Positions 35,261 through 43,142 of a stretch of 56,596 bases of DNA are shown here, one piece after another. A program made the translations under genes and the position numbers. The notes below the pieces were generated by a model. That model was not told the origin of the DNA. It did no database searches and saw only the letters and a program-made list of their open reading frames with translations. The DNA is from an uncultured Lactobacillus sp. (GTDB lineage Bacteria; Bacillota; Bacilli; Lactobacillales; Lactobacillaceae): assembly GCF_947367085.1 (NCBI RefSeq), contig NZ_CANBCP010000008.1, positions 1 through 56,596 on the forward strand, in the 5' to 3' direction. Positions within the stretch are counted from its first letter, which is position 1. The number at the start of each line of letters is the position of its first letter.

Positions 35261-36037
35261 TTATATTAAATATAATTTTTTTAAATCTACTAAGTCTTGT
35301 TTGGTAAAGCCCAATATTTTAGTAAAGTAATTTTCAAAACTACCAAAACCCTCGTTGATTGTCGCAGTGACGCCTTTAATTGCGGTCCCTTCGCCTTGAG
35401 TAACATTCATCTGATTAACCATTTGCAGCATCTCGGAATCACTTGGCATCTGCTTTTTTAAGCCAAAGCTATACAATTCATTAGTTAATAAATAATCTTT
35501 AGCAATGGTTCGATCATCGACGCCTAATCCCGTTAAAATAAGTGCACTCATCATCCCAGTGCGATCTTTTCCAGCACTGCAATGATAAACTAGCGCTTGA
35601 TCTTGCGGCAAAGTTAACAACTCAGCAAAAACTCGACTAAAAGCTCTCTGACTTGCGGGACTTAAGATTACATCTTGATAAATCTGACCTAAATATGAGT
35701 CCATCTCAGGAATATGGTGGAAGAATTTATATAAGGGCCGCTTTTCGTCTACAAAATTGCCACTGCGATCTTCACTATAGACATGACAATCTACGAATTG
35801 AGCATTTTTCCATAAGCGGTCAGGTGCCATATCTTGTTCATTGCTCGAACGCAAATCGCAATCAACCGTTATCTTCATCTGCTCTAGCTTTTCCTGATCT
35901 TCAGGGGTAAGAGAGCTCAAAGAATCTGAGCGATAAATTTTATTCCATCTAACTTTTTGACCATGATTGTTTTCATAGCCACCAATATCACGAAAGTTAA
36001 CAGTACCATCTAAAGTAATTAAACGCTGATGTGTCAT
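35261..36037 (-). CDS. Tyrosine-protein phosphatase (PTP-like, Y_phosphatase3)
   Basis: 258 aa. The CX5R signature is HC153SAGKDR159TGMM; the N-terminal NFRDIGGY (about 14-21) and YRSDSLSSLT are typical of the bacterial LptpA-type family, which dephosphorylates protein phosphotyrosine and sometimes phosphoinositides. No signal peptide. It lies alone between malR and glpK on the same strand. Whether it acts in signalling or on metabolites is unknown. Highly conserved motifs argue that it is active. Confidence 0.85.
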   Translation of the reverse strand: MTHQRLITLDGTVNFRDIGGYENNHGQKVRWNKIYRSDSLSSLTPEDQEKLEQMKITVDCDLRSSNEQDMAPDRLWKNAQFVDCHVYSEDRSGNFVDEKRPLYKFFHHIPEMDSYLGQIYQDVILSPASQRAFSRVFAELLTLPQDQALVYHCSAGKDRTGMMSALILTGLGVDDRTIAKDYLLTNELYSFGLKKQMPSDSEMLQMVNQMNVTQGEGTAIKGVTATINEGFGSFENYFTKILGFTKQDLVDLKKLYLI

Positions 36038-36079
36038 AAACTCACCTACTTCAAATTAATATTCCAACTTCATTGTAGC

Positions 36080-37576
36080 TTATTTATGTTTAAAAAGCTG
36101 GGTTGCACGTACCGCCATCTGCCAACCTTCATATAGGTCAGATCTTTGCTGGTGACTCATTTTTGGTTCAAAGTATTTTCCTATTTTAAAGACATGTTTG
36201 ATCTCTTCTAAATCTTGCCAATACCCAGTTGCAAGTCCTGCTAAAAAAGCTGCTCCTAAACTAGTAGTTTCTAAGATTTTGGCTCTTTCAATTGGAGTAT
36301 TCAAAATATCAGCTTGAAATTGCATCAAATAGTCATTATTAGAAGCACCACCGTCTACTCGCAAGGCTTTAATTTGAATTCCGGAATCTTTTTCCATTGT
36401 ATCTACAACATCACGGGTTTGATAAGCTAGCGATTGCAGTGTTGCCTTAATTAAATCATCGCGATTACTGCCGCGAGTTAAGCCAAATATTGCGCCGCGA
36501 GCTTGTGCATCCCAATAAGGAGCACCTAACCCAGTAAAAGCAGGCACAACATAGACTTCGTTGTTAGATTTTGAACGCTGGGCGTATTTTTCTGAATCTT
36601 TTGCATCTTTAAAAAAGCGCATCGAATCGCGTAACCACTGAATAGCACTGCCAGCCACAAAGACAGATCCCTCCAAAGCGTAATTCACTGTACCATTTAG
36701 AGCGTATGCAATTGTAGTTAATAAGTTATGATTAGAATCTGTAGGATTTTGCCCCGTATTCATCACAATAAAAGACCCTGTACCATAGGTATTTTTCACC
36801 ATGCCAGGCTCTAAAGCCAACTGTCCAATCAGTGCTGCTTGTTGGTCGCCAGCAACTCCACTAATTGGAACAGTTCCACCAAAAAAGTGATAAGGAATTG
36901 TATAGCCATATATTTCTGAATTAGACTTTACTTCAGGCAAAATAACTTTGGGAATATTTAAAATGCGTAAAATATCTTCATCCCACGATAATGTATGAAT
37001 ATTAAAAAGCATTGTCCGGCAAGCATTAGTAAAGTCGGTCGCATGAACGCGGCCGTTTGTTAATTTCCAAATAAGCCAAGAATCAATTGTTCCAAATAAA
37101 AGTTCACCTTTTTCAGCGCGCTTTTGAGCATGAGGTACATGATCTAAGATCCAGCGAATCTTGGTTGCTGAAAAATAAGGATCAATAATTAGGCCGGTTT
37201 TTTGACGAATCATTTCGCCTAAACCTTCATTAATCATCTGGTCGGCTAACTCATTGGTTTGACGCGACTGCCAGACAATTGCATTATAGATTGGTTCGCC
37301 AGTTTTTTTATCCCAAATAACTGTGGTTTCACGCTGATTAGTTATCCCAATCGAAATCACCTGTTCAGGACGAATATGCGAATTAATAAAAGCTTGGGCT
37401 ATTGTTGACTGGACCGCATTCCAAATTTCATCTGCATTATGTTCTACCCAACCAGGATGAGGAAAATACTGGGGAAATTCACTCTGGGCTTCAGTGATTT
37501 TTTGACCCTGATGATCAAAAATAATCGCCCGTGTCGAAGTGGTCCCTTCATCCAGTGCCATAATAAATTGCTGCAT
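36080..37576 (-). CDS. glpK: Glycerol kinase
   Basis: 498 aa, standard length. FGGY family: [10 protein letters not shown] (9-18), Gly-rich [15 protein letters not shown] and [18 protein letters not shown]. His230 in YHFFGG corresponds to the HPr-phosphorylated His of enterococcal GlpK, so activity should be raised by PTS phosphorylation. It makes glycerol-3-phosphate from glycerol. No glpO/glpD or glpF beside it, so it may serve lipid and teichoic acid synthesis more than glycerol catabolism. Divergent from the pyridoxal kinase gene. Confidence 0.94.
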   Translation of the reverse strand: MQQFIMALDEGTTSTRAIIFDHQGQKITEAQSEFPQYFPHPGWVEHNADEIWNAVQSTIAQAFINSHIRPEQVISIGITNQRETTVIWDKKTGEPIYNAIVWQSRQTNELADQMINEGLGEMIRQKTGLIIDPYFSATKIRWILDHVPHAQKRAEKGELLFGTIDSWLIWKLTNGRVHATDFTNACRTMLFNIHTLSWDEDILRILNIPKVILPEVKSNSEIYGYTIPYHFFGGTVPISGVAGDQQAALIGQLALEPGMVKNTYGTGSFIVMNTGQNPTDSNHNLLTTIAYALNGTVNYALEGSVFVAGSAIQWLRDSMRFFKDAKDSEKYAQRSKSNNEVYVVPAFTGLGAPYWDAQARGAIFGLTRGSNRDDLIKATLQSLAYQTRDVVDTMEKDSGIQIKALRVDGGASNNDYLMQFQADILNTPIERAKILETTSLGAAFLAGLATGYWQDLEEIKHVFKIGKYFEPKMSHQQRSDLYEGWQMAVRATQLFKHK

Positions 37577-37730
37577 CTTTTTTCTCTTTTCTTCTATTAT
37601 ATATACATAATTATCTTATTTTGGACTAAATCTTTAAATAAGCTATACAAGAAAGCATTTTATTTAAACATCATTCATGTTAATCTTATAATGTTTACAT
37701 AGCAAAAAGCTAGTTGGAAGGAGTCGAATT

Positions 37731-38546
37731 ATGACTGAAGAACATATTGAAGCAGTGACAATTGCTGGTAATGACAGCGATGGTAGTGCTGGCATGCCAG
37801 CAGATTTGCATGCCTTTTATGCACGCAATGTCTATGGAATGGGAATTTTAACTGCTGCGGTAGCTGGTAACTCCCAAGGGATTTTTGCTCAAGAAATAAT
37901 GCCTGTTGATTTCATTAAAAAACAATTCGAAGTTTTAGACGAAGACTTTAAGATTAAAGCCGTTAAAACAGGGATGCTAGCTAATAAAGAGATCATCCAT
38001 GTGGTAGCTGAAGAATTAAAAAAGACACAGTGGCCAAATGTAGTGCTTGATCCAGTTATCATTACTAAGCATGGGGCAACTTTATTATCCGATGATGCTT
38101 ATCAAGCCTTTTTGGATGAATTATTACCACTAGCCACTATCATTACCCCTAACTTTTTTGAAGCACAAAAATTAACTGGTTTAGAATTAAAAGACGACGA
38201 AGAAATTAAACGCGGTGCACAAATGCTTCAAAATATGGGAGCAAGCAACGTTTTAATTAAAGGTAAGCATGATGGCTCAAGTCAAGAAGTAAAAGACTAC
38301 TTGTTATTAGCAGATAGTAGTGAAAAATGGTTCACCAAACCTTACTTTAAGACTGACCGTGTAAATGGAACTGGCGATACCTTGTCAGCAGTTATTGCAG
38401 CTGAACTTGCTAAGGGAGCTAAAATCGAAGATGCAGTAAAGACTGCAAAAGATTTTACCTACGAAGCAATTTCTCATCCAATCAATGTCGGTTCAAAATG
38501 GGGTCCAATCAACCACTTAAAAGCTCAAGAAGAAATGAAAAATTAA
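37731..38546 (+). CDS. pdxK: Pyridoxal/pyridoxine kinase, ThiD-like
   Basis: 271 aa ribokinase-fold kinase of the ThiD/PdxK type. GNDSDGSAGMPADLHAF at the N-terminus (substrate loop), VVLDPVIITKHG, PNFFEAQKLTG and the catalytic anion hole with Asp in DRVNGTGDTLSAV (about 220-232). Firmicutes proteins of this branch phosphorylate vitamin B6; hydroxymethylpyrimidine is the alternative. AAGGAGTCG precedes ATG, and TATAAT lies at 37688-37693. Monocistronic, ends at a perfect 9-bp terminator. Confidence 0.83.
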   Translation: MTEEHIEAVTIAGNDSDGSAGMPADLHAFYARNVYGMGILTAAVAGNSQGIFAQEIMPVDFIKKQFEVLDEDFKIKAVKTGMLANKEIIHVVAEELKKTQWPNVVLDPVIITKHGATLLSDDAYQAFLDELLPLATIITPNFFEAQKLTGLELKDDEEIKRGAQMLQNMGASNVLIKGKHDGSSQEVKDYLLLADSSEKWFTKPYFKTDRVNGTGDTLSAVIAAELAKGAKIEDAVKTAKDFTYEAISHPINVGSKWGPINHLKAQEEMKN

Positions 38547-38552
38547 ATTTTT

Positions 38553-38579
38553 AGCCATTACGCAAGTAATGGCTTTTTT
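38553..38579 (+). terminator. Terminator after pdxK
   Basis: AGCCATTAC-GCAA-GTAATGGCT perfect stem followed by T5. Confidence 0.9.
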
Positions 38580-38639
38580 GTACTTGTTAAAACTCTTCAT
38601 ATATGCGAAAATTACATTAATTTTAGTATTTTTCAATTT

Positions 38640-38669
38640 TTGAGTGCCATCCCTATTTTGGGTTATACT
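38640..38669 (+). promoter_or_regulatory. gatD promoter
   Basis: TTGAGT (38640-38645), 18-base spacer, TATACT (38664-38669). Confidence 0.55.
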
Positions 38670-38700
38670 TTTATCATGAACAATAGTAAGGAAGATACGT

Positions 38701-39384
38701 ATGGCAGATAAATTAATTAAAATTGCTTACCTTTATGAAGACTTGATGAATACCTATGGAGATTCTGGGGATGTTAAAGTCTTAAAATATTTATTAGCAA
38801 AAAAAGGCTATCAAACCGAAGTTGATAATATCTCTTTAGATGATGAATTTGATGCAAACGACTATGACTTTGTCTTTTTCGGCGGCGGTCAAGACTTCGA
38901 ACAGACTGTAGTTGCTAAAGACTTGCCACGTCATAAAGATACAATCGAAAGATATATTAATGCTGGTAATCCTATGCTTTGTATCTGCGGTGGCTATCAG
39001 TTAATGGGCTCATATTATAAAACCAATTCTGGCGTTACAATTAAAGGATTGGATATTTTGCCACTGCATACAGTCTTTAAAGCTGATAAGCGAATGATCG
39101 GAGACACTCGCTATATGACTGAATGGGGTGAAGTGAAAGCTTTTGAAAATCACTCAGGCCAGACTTATTTTGATGACACTAATAAACTTCACCCATTTGG
39201 AGAAATGATCGAAGGATACGGCAACAACCCTCAAGATAAGCAAGAAGGTTTACGCTACAAGAATATGATTGGTTCTTATTCTCACGGGCCATTATTAAAA
39301 AACGTCAACGTTGCCAATGCCATTGTAGAAATGATTTTGACACGACATGAGGAACGAACAAATAATGAAGTTAAATCTGTTTAG
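38701..39384 (+). CDS. gatD: Lipid II isoglutaminyl synthase glutaminase subunit GatD
   Basis: 227 aa, CobB/CobQ-like class I glutamine amidotransferase. Nucleophile Cys96 in CICGGYQLMG and His195 in SYSHGPLL; YLYEDLMNTYGDSGDV at the start is the family hallmark. With MurT it amidates the D-Glu of peptidoglycan lipid II. murT usually precedes gatD in one operon; here the upstream gene is pdxK with its own terminator, so gatD is separate from murT. The C-terminal end overlaps the start of the next permease gene by 20 bases. Confidence 0.85.
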   Translation: MADKLIKIAYLYEDLMNTYGDSGDVKVLKYLLAKKGYQTEVDNISLDDEFDANDYDFVFFGGGQDFEQTVVAKDLPRHKDTIERYINAGNPMLCICGGYQLMGSYYKTNSGVTIKGLDILPLHTVFKADKRMIGDTRYMTEWGEVKAFENHSGQTYFDDTNKLHPFGEMIEGYGNNPQDKQEGLRYKNMIGSYSHGPLLKNVNVANAIVEMILTRHEERTNNEVKSV

Positions 39385-40750
39385 AAAAGAAAGCCTCCAG
39401 CGTTATTTGGGTACTGATAAGCACTTTGTTAAAACGCTAGGGGCTTTTGACTTATTAACATTAGGAATCGGCGCAGTTATTGGAACGGGGATTTTCATTT
39501 TACCTGGAACGGTAGCTGCTACTGAAGCAGGCCCCGGCGTTACCTTATCATTCATCGTAGCCGCCGCAGTGTGTGCGCTATGTAGTATGTGTTATGCGGA
39601 ATTATCTTCAAGCATCCCAGTTGCAGGAAGCGCTTATTCATACGGAAATATCTTATATGGCGAAGTAATTGGCTGGATCTTGGGATGGGCATTAGTGCTT
39701 GAATATATGCTTTCAGTTGCGGCAGTGTCATCGGGATGGGCAGCTTACTTTAATTCGCTGATTAATAGTTTTGGACTACATATCCCCCACTTTTTAGAAG
39801 GGCCTTATGATCCGGCCCACGGCACTTACATCAATATCTGGGCAGTTATCAGTGTTGTGTTAATCGCAGTGCTGCTTTCTCGCGGAATGAAATCATCGAT
39901 GAAGTTCAACAACGCAGCCGTAATTATTAAGATTGCAATTATCTTTATCTTTATTGGTGTAGGCTTGTTCTTTATCAAACCTAAGAACTATCAGCCATTT
40001 ACCCCCTTTGGTGCAAACGGAGTATTGCACGGAGCAACAACCGTCTTTTTCGCCTTTTTAGGATTTGACGTAGTATCGTCATCAGCTGCTGAAGTTAAGA
40101 ATCCTAAAAAGAATATGCCGATTGGTATCATTGGAACTTTGGTCATCGCTGCAGTTTTATATATGGGTGTATCTGTAGTTTTAACTGGTATGGTCAATTA
40201 CAAGCAATTGAACGTAGCCAATCCAGTAGCTTATGCCCTTAAGTTAGTAAATCAGGGATGGATTGCAGACTTACTTTCAATCGGTGCAATTGTCGGAATG
40301 AGTACGATGATGTTATCCATGATCTATTCATCTTCAAGACTGATTTACTCTATCGGACGTGACGGCTTACTACCAAGCTTTTTAGGAAAAATCGATAAAA
40401 GTGGCTTACCTGAAAATGCCTTATGGATTGTAACGCTCATCATTGCCTTAATGGGAGGTTTATTCTCCTTAGATGAATTAACCAGCTTAGTATCCATTGG
40501 GACATTACTTGCCTTCACCTTTGTATCATTCGGCGTAATTTTATTACGCAAGCGCAAAGACATCCCCGAAGGAAACTTCCGCGTTCCACTATATCCATTT
40601 ATTCCGATTCTTTCGGGTCTAGCTTGTATAGGGATGATGTGCTTCTTGCATGTTAAGACCTATATCTTTGCTGGAATTTGGTTTGCTCTAGGATTATTGA
40701 TCTACTTTGTTTATGGATACCGCCATAGTAAGCTGAATAAGGTGCGCTAA
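39365..40750 (+). CDS. APC-family amino acid permease
   Basis: About 461 aa from ATG 39365 (GAGGA upstream); the ATG at 39347 has no ribosome site. Twelve helices; the first carries GIGAVIGTGIFILPG, the APC substrate-binding unwound helix. It resembles the YfnA/CAT (cationic amino acid transporter) branch, with AVAGSAYSYG-type and FFAFLGFDVVSSSAAEVKNP motifs. Substrate uncertain. The start lies inside gatD, so the two genes are co-transcribed. A strong terminator follows. Confidence 0.85.
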   Translation: MKLNLFRKESLQRYLGTDKHFVKTLGAFDLLTLGIGAVIGTGIFILPGTVAATEAGPGVTLSFIVAAAVCALCSMCYAELSSSIPVAGSAYSYGNILYGEVIGWILGWALVLEYMLSVAAVSSGWAAYFNSLINSFGLHIPHFLEGPYDPAHGTYINIWAVISVVLIAVLLSRGMKSSMKFNNAAVIIKIAIIFIFIGVGLFFIKPKNYQPFTPFGANGVLHGATTVFFAFLGFDVVSSSAAEVKNPKKNMPIGIIGTLVIAAVLYMGVSVVLTGMVNYKQLNVANPVAYALKLVNQGWIADLLSIGAIVGMSTMMLSMIYSSSRLIYSIGRDGLLPSFLGKIDKSGLPENALWIVTLIIALMGGLFSLDELTSLVSIGTLLAFTFVSFGVILLRKRKDIPEGNFRVPLYPFIPILSGLACIGMMCFLHVKTYIFAGIWFALGLLIYFVYGYRHSKLNKVR

Positions 40751-40788
40751 AAGACTAGCTACGTCATTTTGAAGTGGCTAGTCTTTTT
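40749..40788. terminator. Terminator after the permease
   Basis: AAAAGACTAGCTAC ... GTGGCTAGTCTTTT stem with a T-run; convergent with the Rgg-like gene. Confidence 0.85.
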
Positions 40789-40869
40789 ATATAATTTATT
40801 TTCATATATGTAAATTTTAAATTTACAGAAAAGTATTAGAGAGTATTCTAACATTATGAAAAGCAAATA

Positions 40870-41706
40870 TTAGTTCAGCTTTTCATATTCTTGAAATAGG
40901 TCTTCATAAAGTTGATTCAAACCCAATTTTTTTAGTCCATCAAGAAGTTTGAAAACAGATTTGTTATTACCTGTAACCCTAAATTCTAATAAAGCTTCAA
41001 AATAATTTTTTCTAATCAATGAATCACTGGAAAAACGATCATTCCAAATGGAATCTATGTTTTTATCTAGTTTTTGGGCTAATTTAGTATCAGTTCTAAT
41101 CAGTATTAAGAAAATATTGAGTATTGTATTTACAAAATAGGAAGCAAGCTCAACACTATTCTGAGTAATTTTTGAAAAGCTCAAAATAAATATGCTAGAT
41201 ATGGCATAGACCTTTTCCGGAGGAAAGAGTAAACAGGTGTTTCCAAAATTCATCAAGTCTCTATAGTTCCACTTATTTATCTGCGAGAAGAAATTAAAAA
41301 GATCTGCAATATCTACTTCATCCATCGGATTTTTTCCACTCAGATCGTAATAAAAGTTAGCAGCAATAGCTGCTTTAACAAGCTCATTTATTTTACTATC
41401 TCTGTGATAAAGGGATATATGTCTCAAAAACAGTCGATATAGCGAAGAGATATCATTTGTTAAATAATAATTCGATACCTCTTCAACATATTTTGGTTGT
41501 TCTACATTAATATTACCAACTAGTTCAAAAAAATCACTTGGTGAAATATTTATTCTTTTTAATAGTTGAATGAATTTACTCAACGGAATATCTCCCTTAC
41601 CATTTTCCCATCTTGATAAAGAAGCTGTAGAAATTATTCCTTTTGAAGCATCAGTTATAGTTATCTTTTCTTGTTTTCTTATTTTTTTAAAATCACTATT
41701 ATACAT
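40870..41706 (-). CDS. Rgg/MutR-family transcriptional regulator
   Basis: 278 aa. N-terminal XRE helix-turn-helix (about 5-65, with STASLSRWENGKGDIPLSKF) and a long helical C-terminal domain (about 75-278) like the TPR-like peptide-binding domain of Rgg proteins. Rgg regulators are commonly controlled by short hydrophobic peptides encoded next to them. Here a divergent ORF begins 16 bases away and encodes a hydrophobic peptide. The start codon ATG 41706 lacks a clear ribosome site (TTAAGACACCTC before it), and the same bases provide GAGGTG for the divergent peptide gene. Targets are not visible; the SLAP surface genes beyond are candidates. Confidence 0.8.
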   Translation of the reverse strand: MYNSDFKKIRKQEKITITDASKGIISTASLSRWENGKGDIPLSKFIQLLKRINISPSDFFELVGNINVEQPKYVEEVSNYYLTNDISSLYRLFLRHISLYHRDSKINELVKAAIAANFYYDLSGKNPMDEVDIADLFNFFSQINKWNYRDLMNFGNTCLLFPPEKVYAISSIFILSFSKITQNSVELASYFVNTILNIFLILIRTDTKLAQKLDKNIDSIWNDRFSSDSLIRKNYFEALLEFRVTGNNKSVFKLLDGLKKLGLNQLYEDLFQEYEKLN

Positions 41707-41721
41707 GAGGTGTCTTAATAT

Positions 41722-41880
41722 ATGAAAAAAATTCTAATCTTACTAGGTTTTATTTGGGGCGGTGGTCTAATTGTAGTAGGTGGCGGTCTACCTGCCATCG
41801 GACATAATTATTCCTTTATGTACTCACCTTCTACTTTAACATATGTAAATCAATCCAACAGTTTAAATCAATTGAATTAA
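41722..41880 (+). CDS. Small hydrophobic peptide (52 aa), divergent from the Rgg-like gene
   Basis: ATG 41722 has GAGGTG nine bases upstream. The 52-residue product starts KKILILLGF and has a single hydrophobic segment with two Gly triplets (WGGGLIVVGGGL, residues 12-23), followed by a polar tail rich in Ser, Asn and Gln. LIVVGG recalls the mature ends of streptococcal SHP pheromones (such as IIIVGG), and divergent placement from rgg is the SHP arrangement; however SHP precursors are about 20-30 aa and end at this motif. It may be a pheromone precursor, a membrane peptide or a remnant. The second small ORF follows 14 bases downstream. Confidence 0.5.
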   Translation: MKKILILLGFIWGGGLIVVGGGLPAIGHNYSFMYSPSTLTYVNQSNSLNQLN

Positions 41881-41894
41881 GAAAGGTATAACAT

Positions 41895-42011
41895 ATGAAA
41901 ATAACTAACAAGTTCATTGGTATCTCAGGTGCCACTTTAATGGCGTTATCCGCATTTAATGCTTCAGCTTCTTCCGTATTCACTGAAACCACAAACACCA
42001 ACGCTAAATAA
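41895..42011 (+). CDS. Small secreted peptide (38 aa) or truncated secreted protein
   Basis: ATG 41895 with GAAAGG eight bases upstream. The product has a classical signal peptide (KITNKFIGISGATLMALSAF, cleavage likely after ASA at about residue 25), leaving a 13-residue polar tail SSVFTETTNTNAK. After its TAA the same frame continues for 14 codons (VRFPKKYTQWGKGE) to a second stop. That tail has the basic, aromatic look of lactobacillus secreted-protein repeats, so the gene may be the 5' end of a decayed longer gene. Alternatively the 13-mer is a secreted signal. It is in the same direction as the 52-aa peptide and likely co-transcribed. Confidence 0.5.
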   Translation: MKITNKFIGISGATLMALSAFNASASSVFTETTNTNAK

Positions 42012-42070
42012 GTCCGATTCCCTAAGAAATACACTCAATGGGGTAAAGGTGAATAATTAGTTAATTCAGC

Positions 42071-42098
42071 TTGTATTTATTACTATACGCTATACAAT
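42071..42098 (+). promoter_or_regulatory. Promoter of the first SLAP gene
   Basis: TTGTAT (42071-42076), 16-base spacer, TACAAT (42093-42098). Confidence 0.6.
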
Positions 42099-42135
42099 AA
42101 AGGGTGAGATCTGGAATAGTTCAGGAGGTCAATTT

Positions 42136-42906
42136 ATGAAATATACAAAGTTATTAGCCGCAGGATTAGCTGTACTTTCTCTTGATGCGACTGCTCCAAA
42201 CATAGTCAATGCTGCTAGCGATACAACAAGTTCTTTTACCAAAAGTAATGGAATTGCTAATATACTCACCAGTGAGGGCGCTCGTATTTATTCAGCACCT
42301 GGCCAAAATCCAACTCAAAGAGTCTTACCAGTTTATTCAAACTGGAAGGTTCTCGGCTATACTACTGTAAATGGTGTGAAATGGTTCAACGTTGGTAAAA
42401 ATCAATGGATTAACAGTCAGCAGACCAAGTATACCGAGTCTTCTAATCCTACAGGCACTTATTACTATGGAAGCAAAAATGCTACTGGTGTAGTAAAAGT
42501 TCACTATAAACCTGGCTATGGAATTGCAGTTTGGTCCCAACCTGGTAAAGGCGTAATTCCAGGTAAATATTTGAAGCATGGCACTTCCTGGAAGTATTTT
42601 CAAACTGCTAATGTTGGCGGATTATTGTGGTACAACTTAGGTGGTAATCAATGGGTATCTGCGCAATATACTACCAGCGATAATCCTTATGGTGTAGCTA
42701 AATATGCCTTTGATTACAAATCAATAGTTAAAATCACTAATCCAAAAGGTGCAAAAATTTATTCTGATCCAAACTCAGGCGTTACTACCGGACACGTATT
42801 ACCTGCCGCAAGTCGCTGGAAGACTTTTGAAGTTTTAAATAACGGTGATCGTTGGTACAACCTTGGCGGCAATCAATGGATCATGCAAGAAGATACTTGG
42901 GGCTAA
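42136..42906 (+). CDS. Secreted SLAP-domain surface protein
   Basis: 256 aa. Signal peptide (about 1-27, ending VNA-AS), then three SLAP-type repeats: about 40-90 (GARIYSAPGQ...WINS), about 115-180 (VKVHYKPGYGIAVWSQPGK...WYNLGGNQW) and about 200-256 (KITNPKGAKIYSDPNSG...WYNLGGNQW). SLAP domains bind cell-wall polymers non-covalently in the acidophilus group, so this is a wall-attached protein; no sortase signal is seen. AGGAGG precedes ATG. The last two repeats are nearly identical to those of the next gene. Terminator follows. Confidence 0.85.
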   Translation: MKYTKLLAAGLAVLSLDATAPNIVNAASDTTSSFTKSNGIANILTSEGARIYSAPGQNPTQRVLPVYSNWKVLGYTTVNGVKWFNVGKNQWINSQQTKYTESSNPTGTYYYGSKNATGVVKVHYKPGYGIAVWSQPGKGVIPGKYLKHGTSWKYFQTANVGGLLWYNLGGNQWVSAQYTTSDNPYGVAKYAFDYKSIVKITNPKGAKIYSDPNSGVTTGHVLPAASRWKTFEVLNNGDRWYNLGGNQWIMQEDTWG

Positions 42907-42936
42907 TAATATAGTTAAATATTAGTCTTACTATCA

Positions 42937-42967
42937 AAATAAGAGCAGGTTGTTCTGCTCTTTATTT
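42937..42967 (+). terminator. Terminator after the first SLAP gene
   Basis: AAATAAGAGCAG-GTTGTT-CTGCTCTTTATTT, a perfect stem. Confidence 0.88.
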
Positions 42968-43068
42968 ATTCCACTCCCCGTTTCATAACCTCTAACTTTT
43001 TAAATCATTAAAGATATTTAAAATAAGTAAATTTTGGAAAGATTTTTTAAAATAACTTTAATTGTATA

Positions 43069-43096
43069 TTGCAATTTTCTCTAATAAGAGTACACT
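43069..43096 (+). promoter_or_regulatory. Promoter of the second SLAP gene
   Basis: TTGCAA (43069-43074), 16-base spacer, TACACT (43091-43096). Confidence 0.5.
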
Positions 43097-43142
43097 AACA
43101 ATGAATTTATATATGTATTAACGATAAGGAAGAATGTAAATT

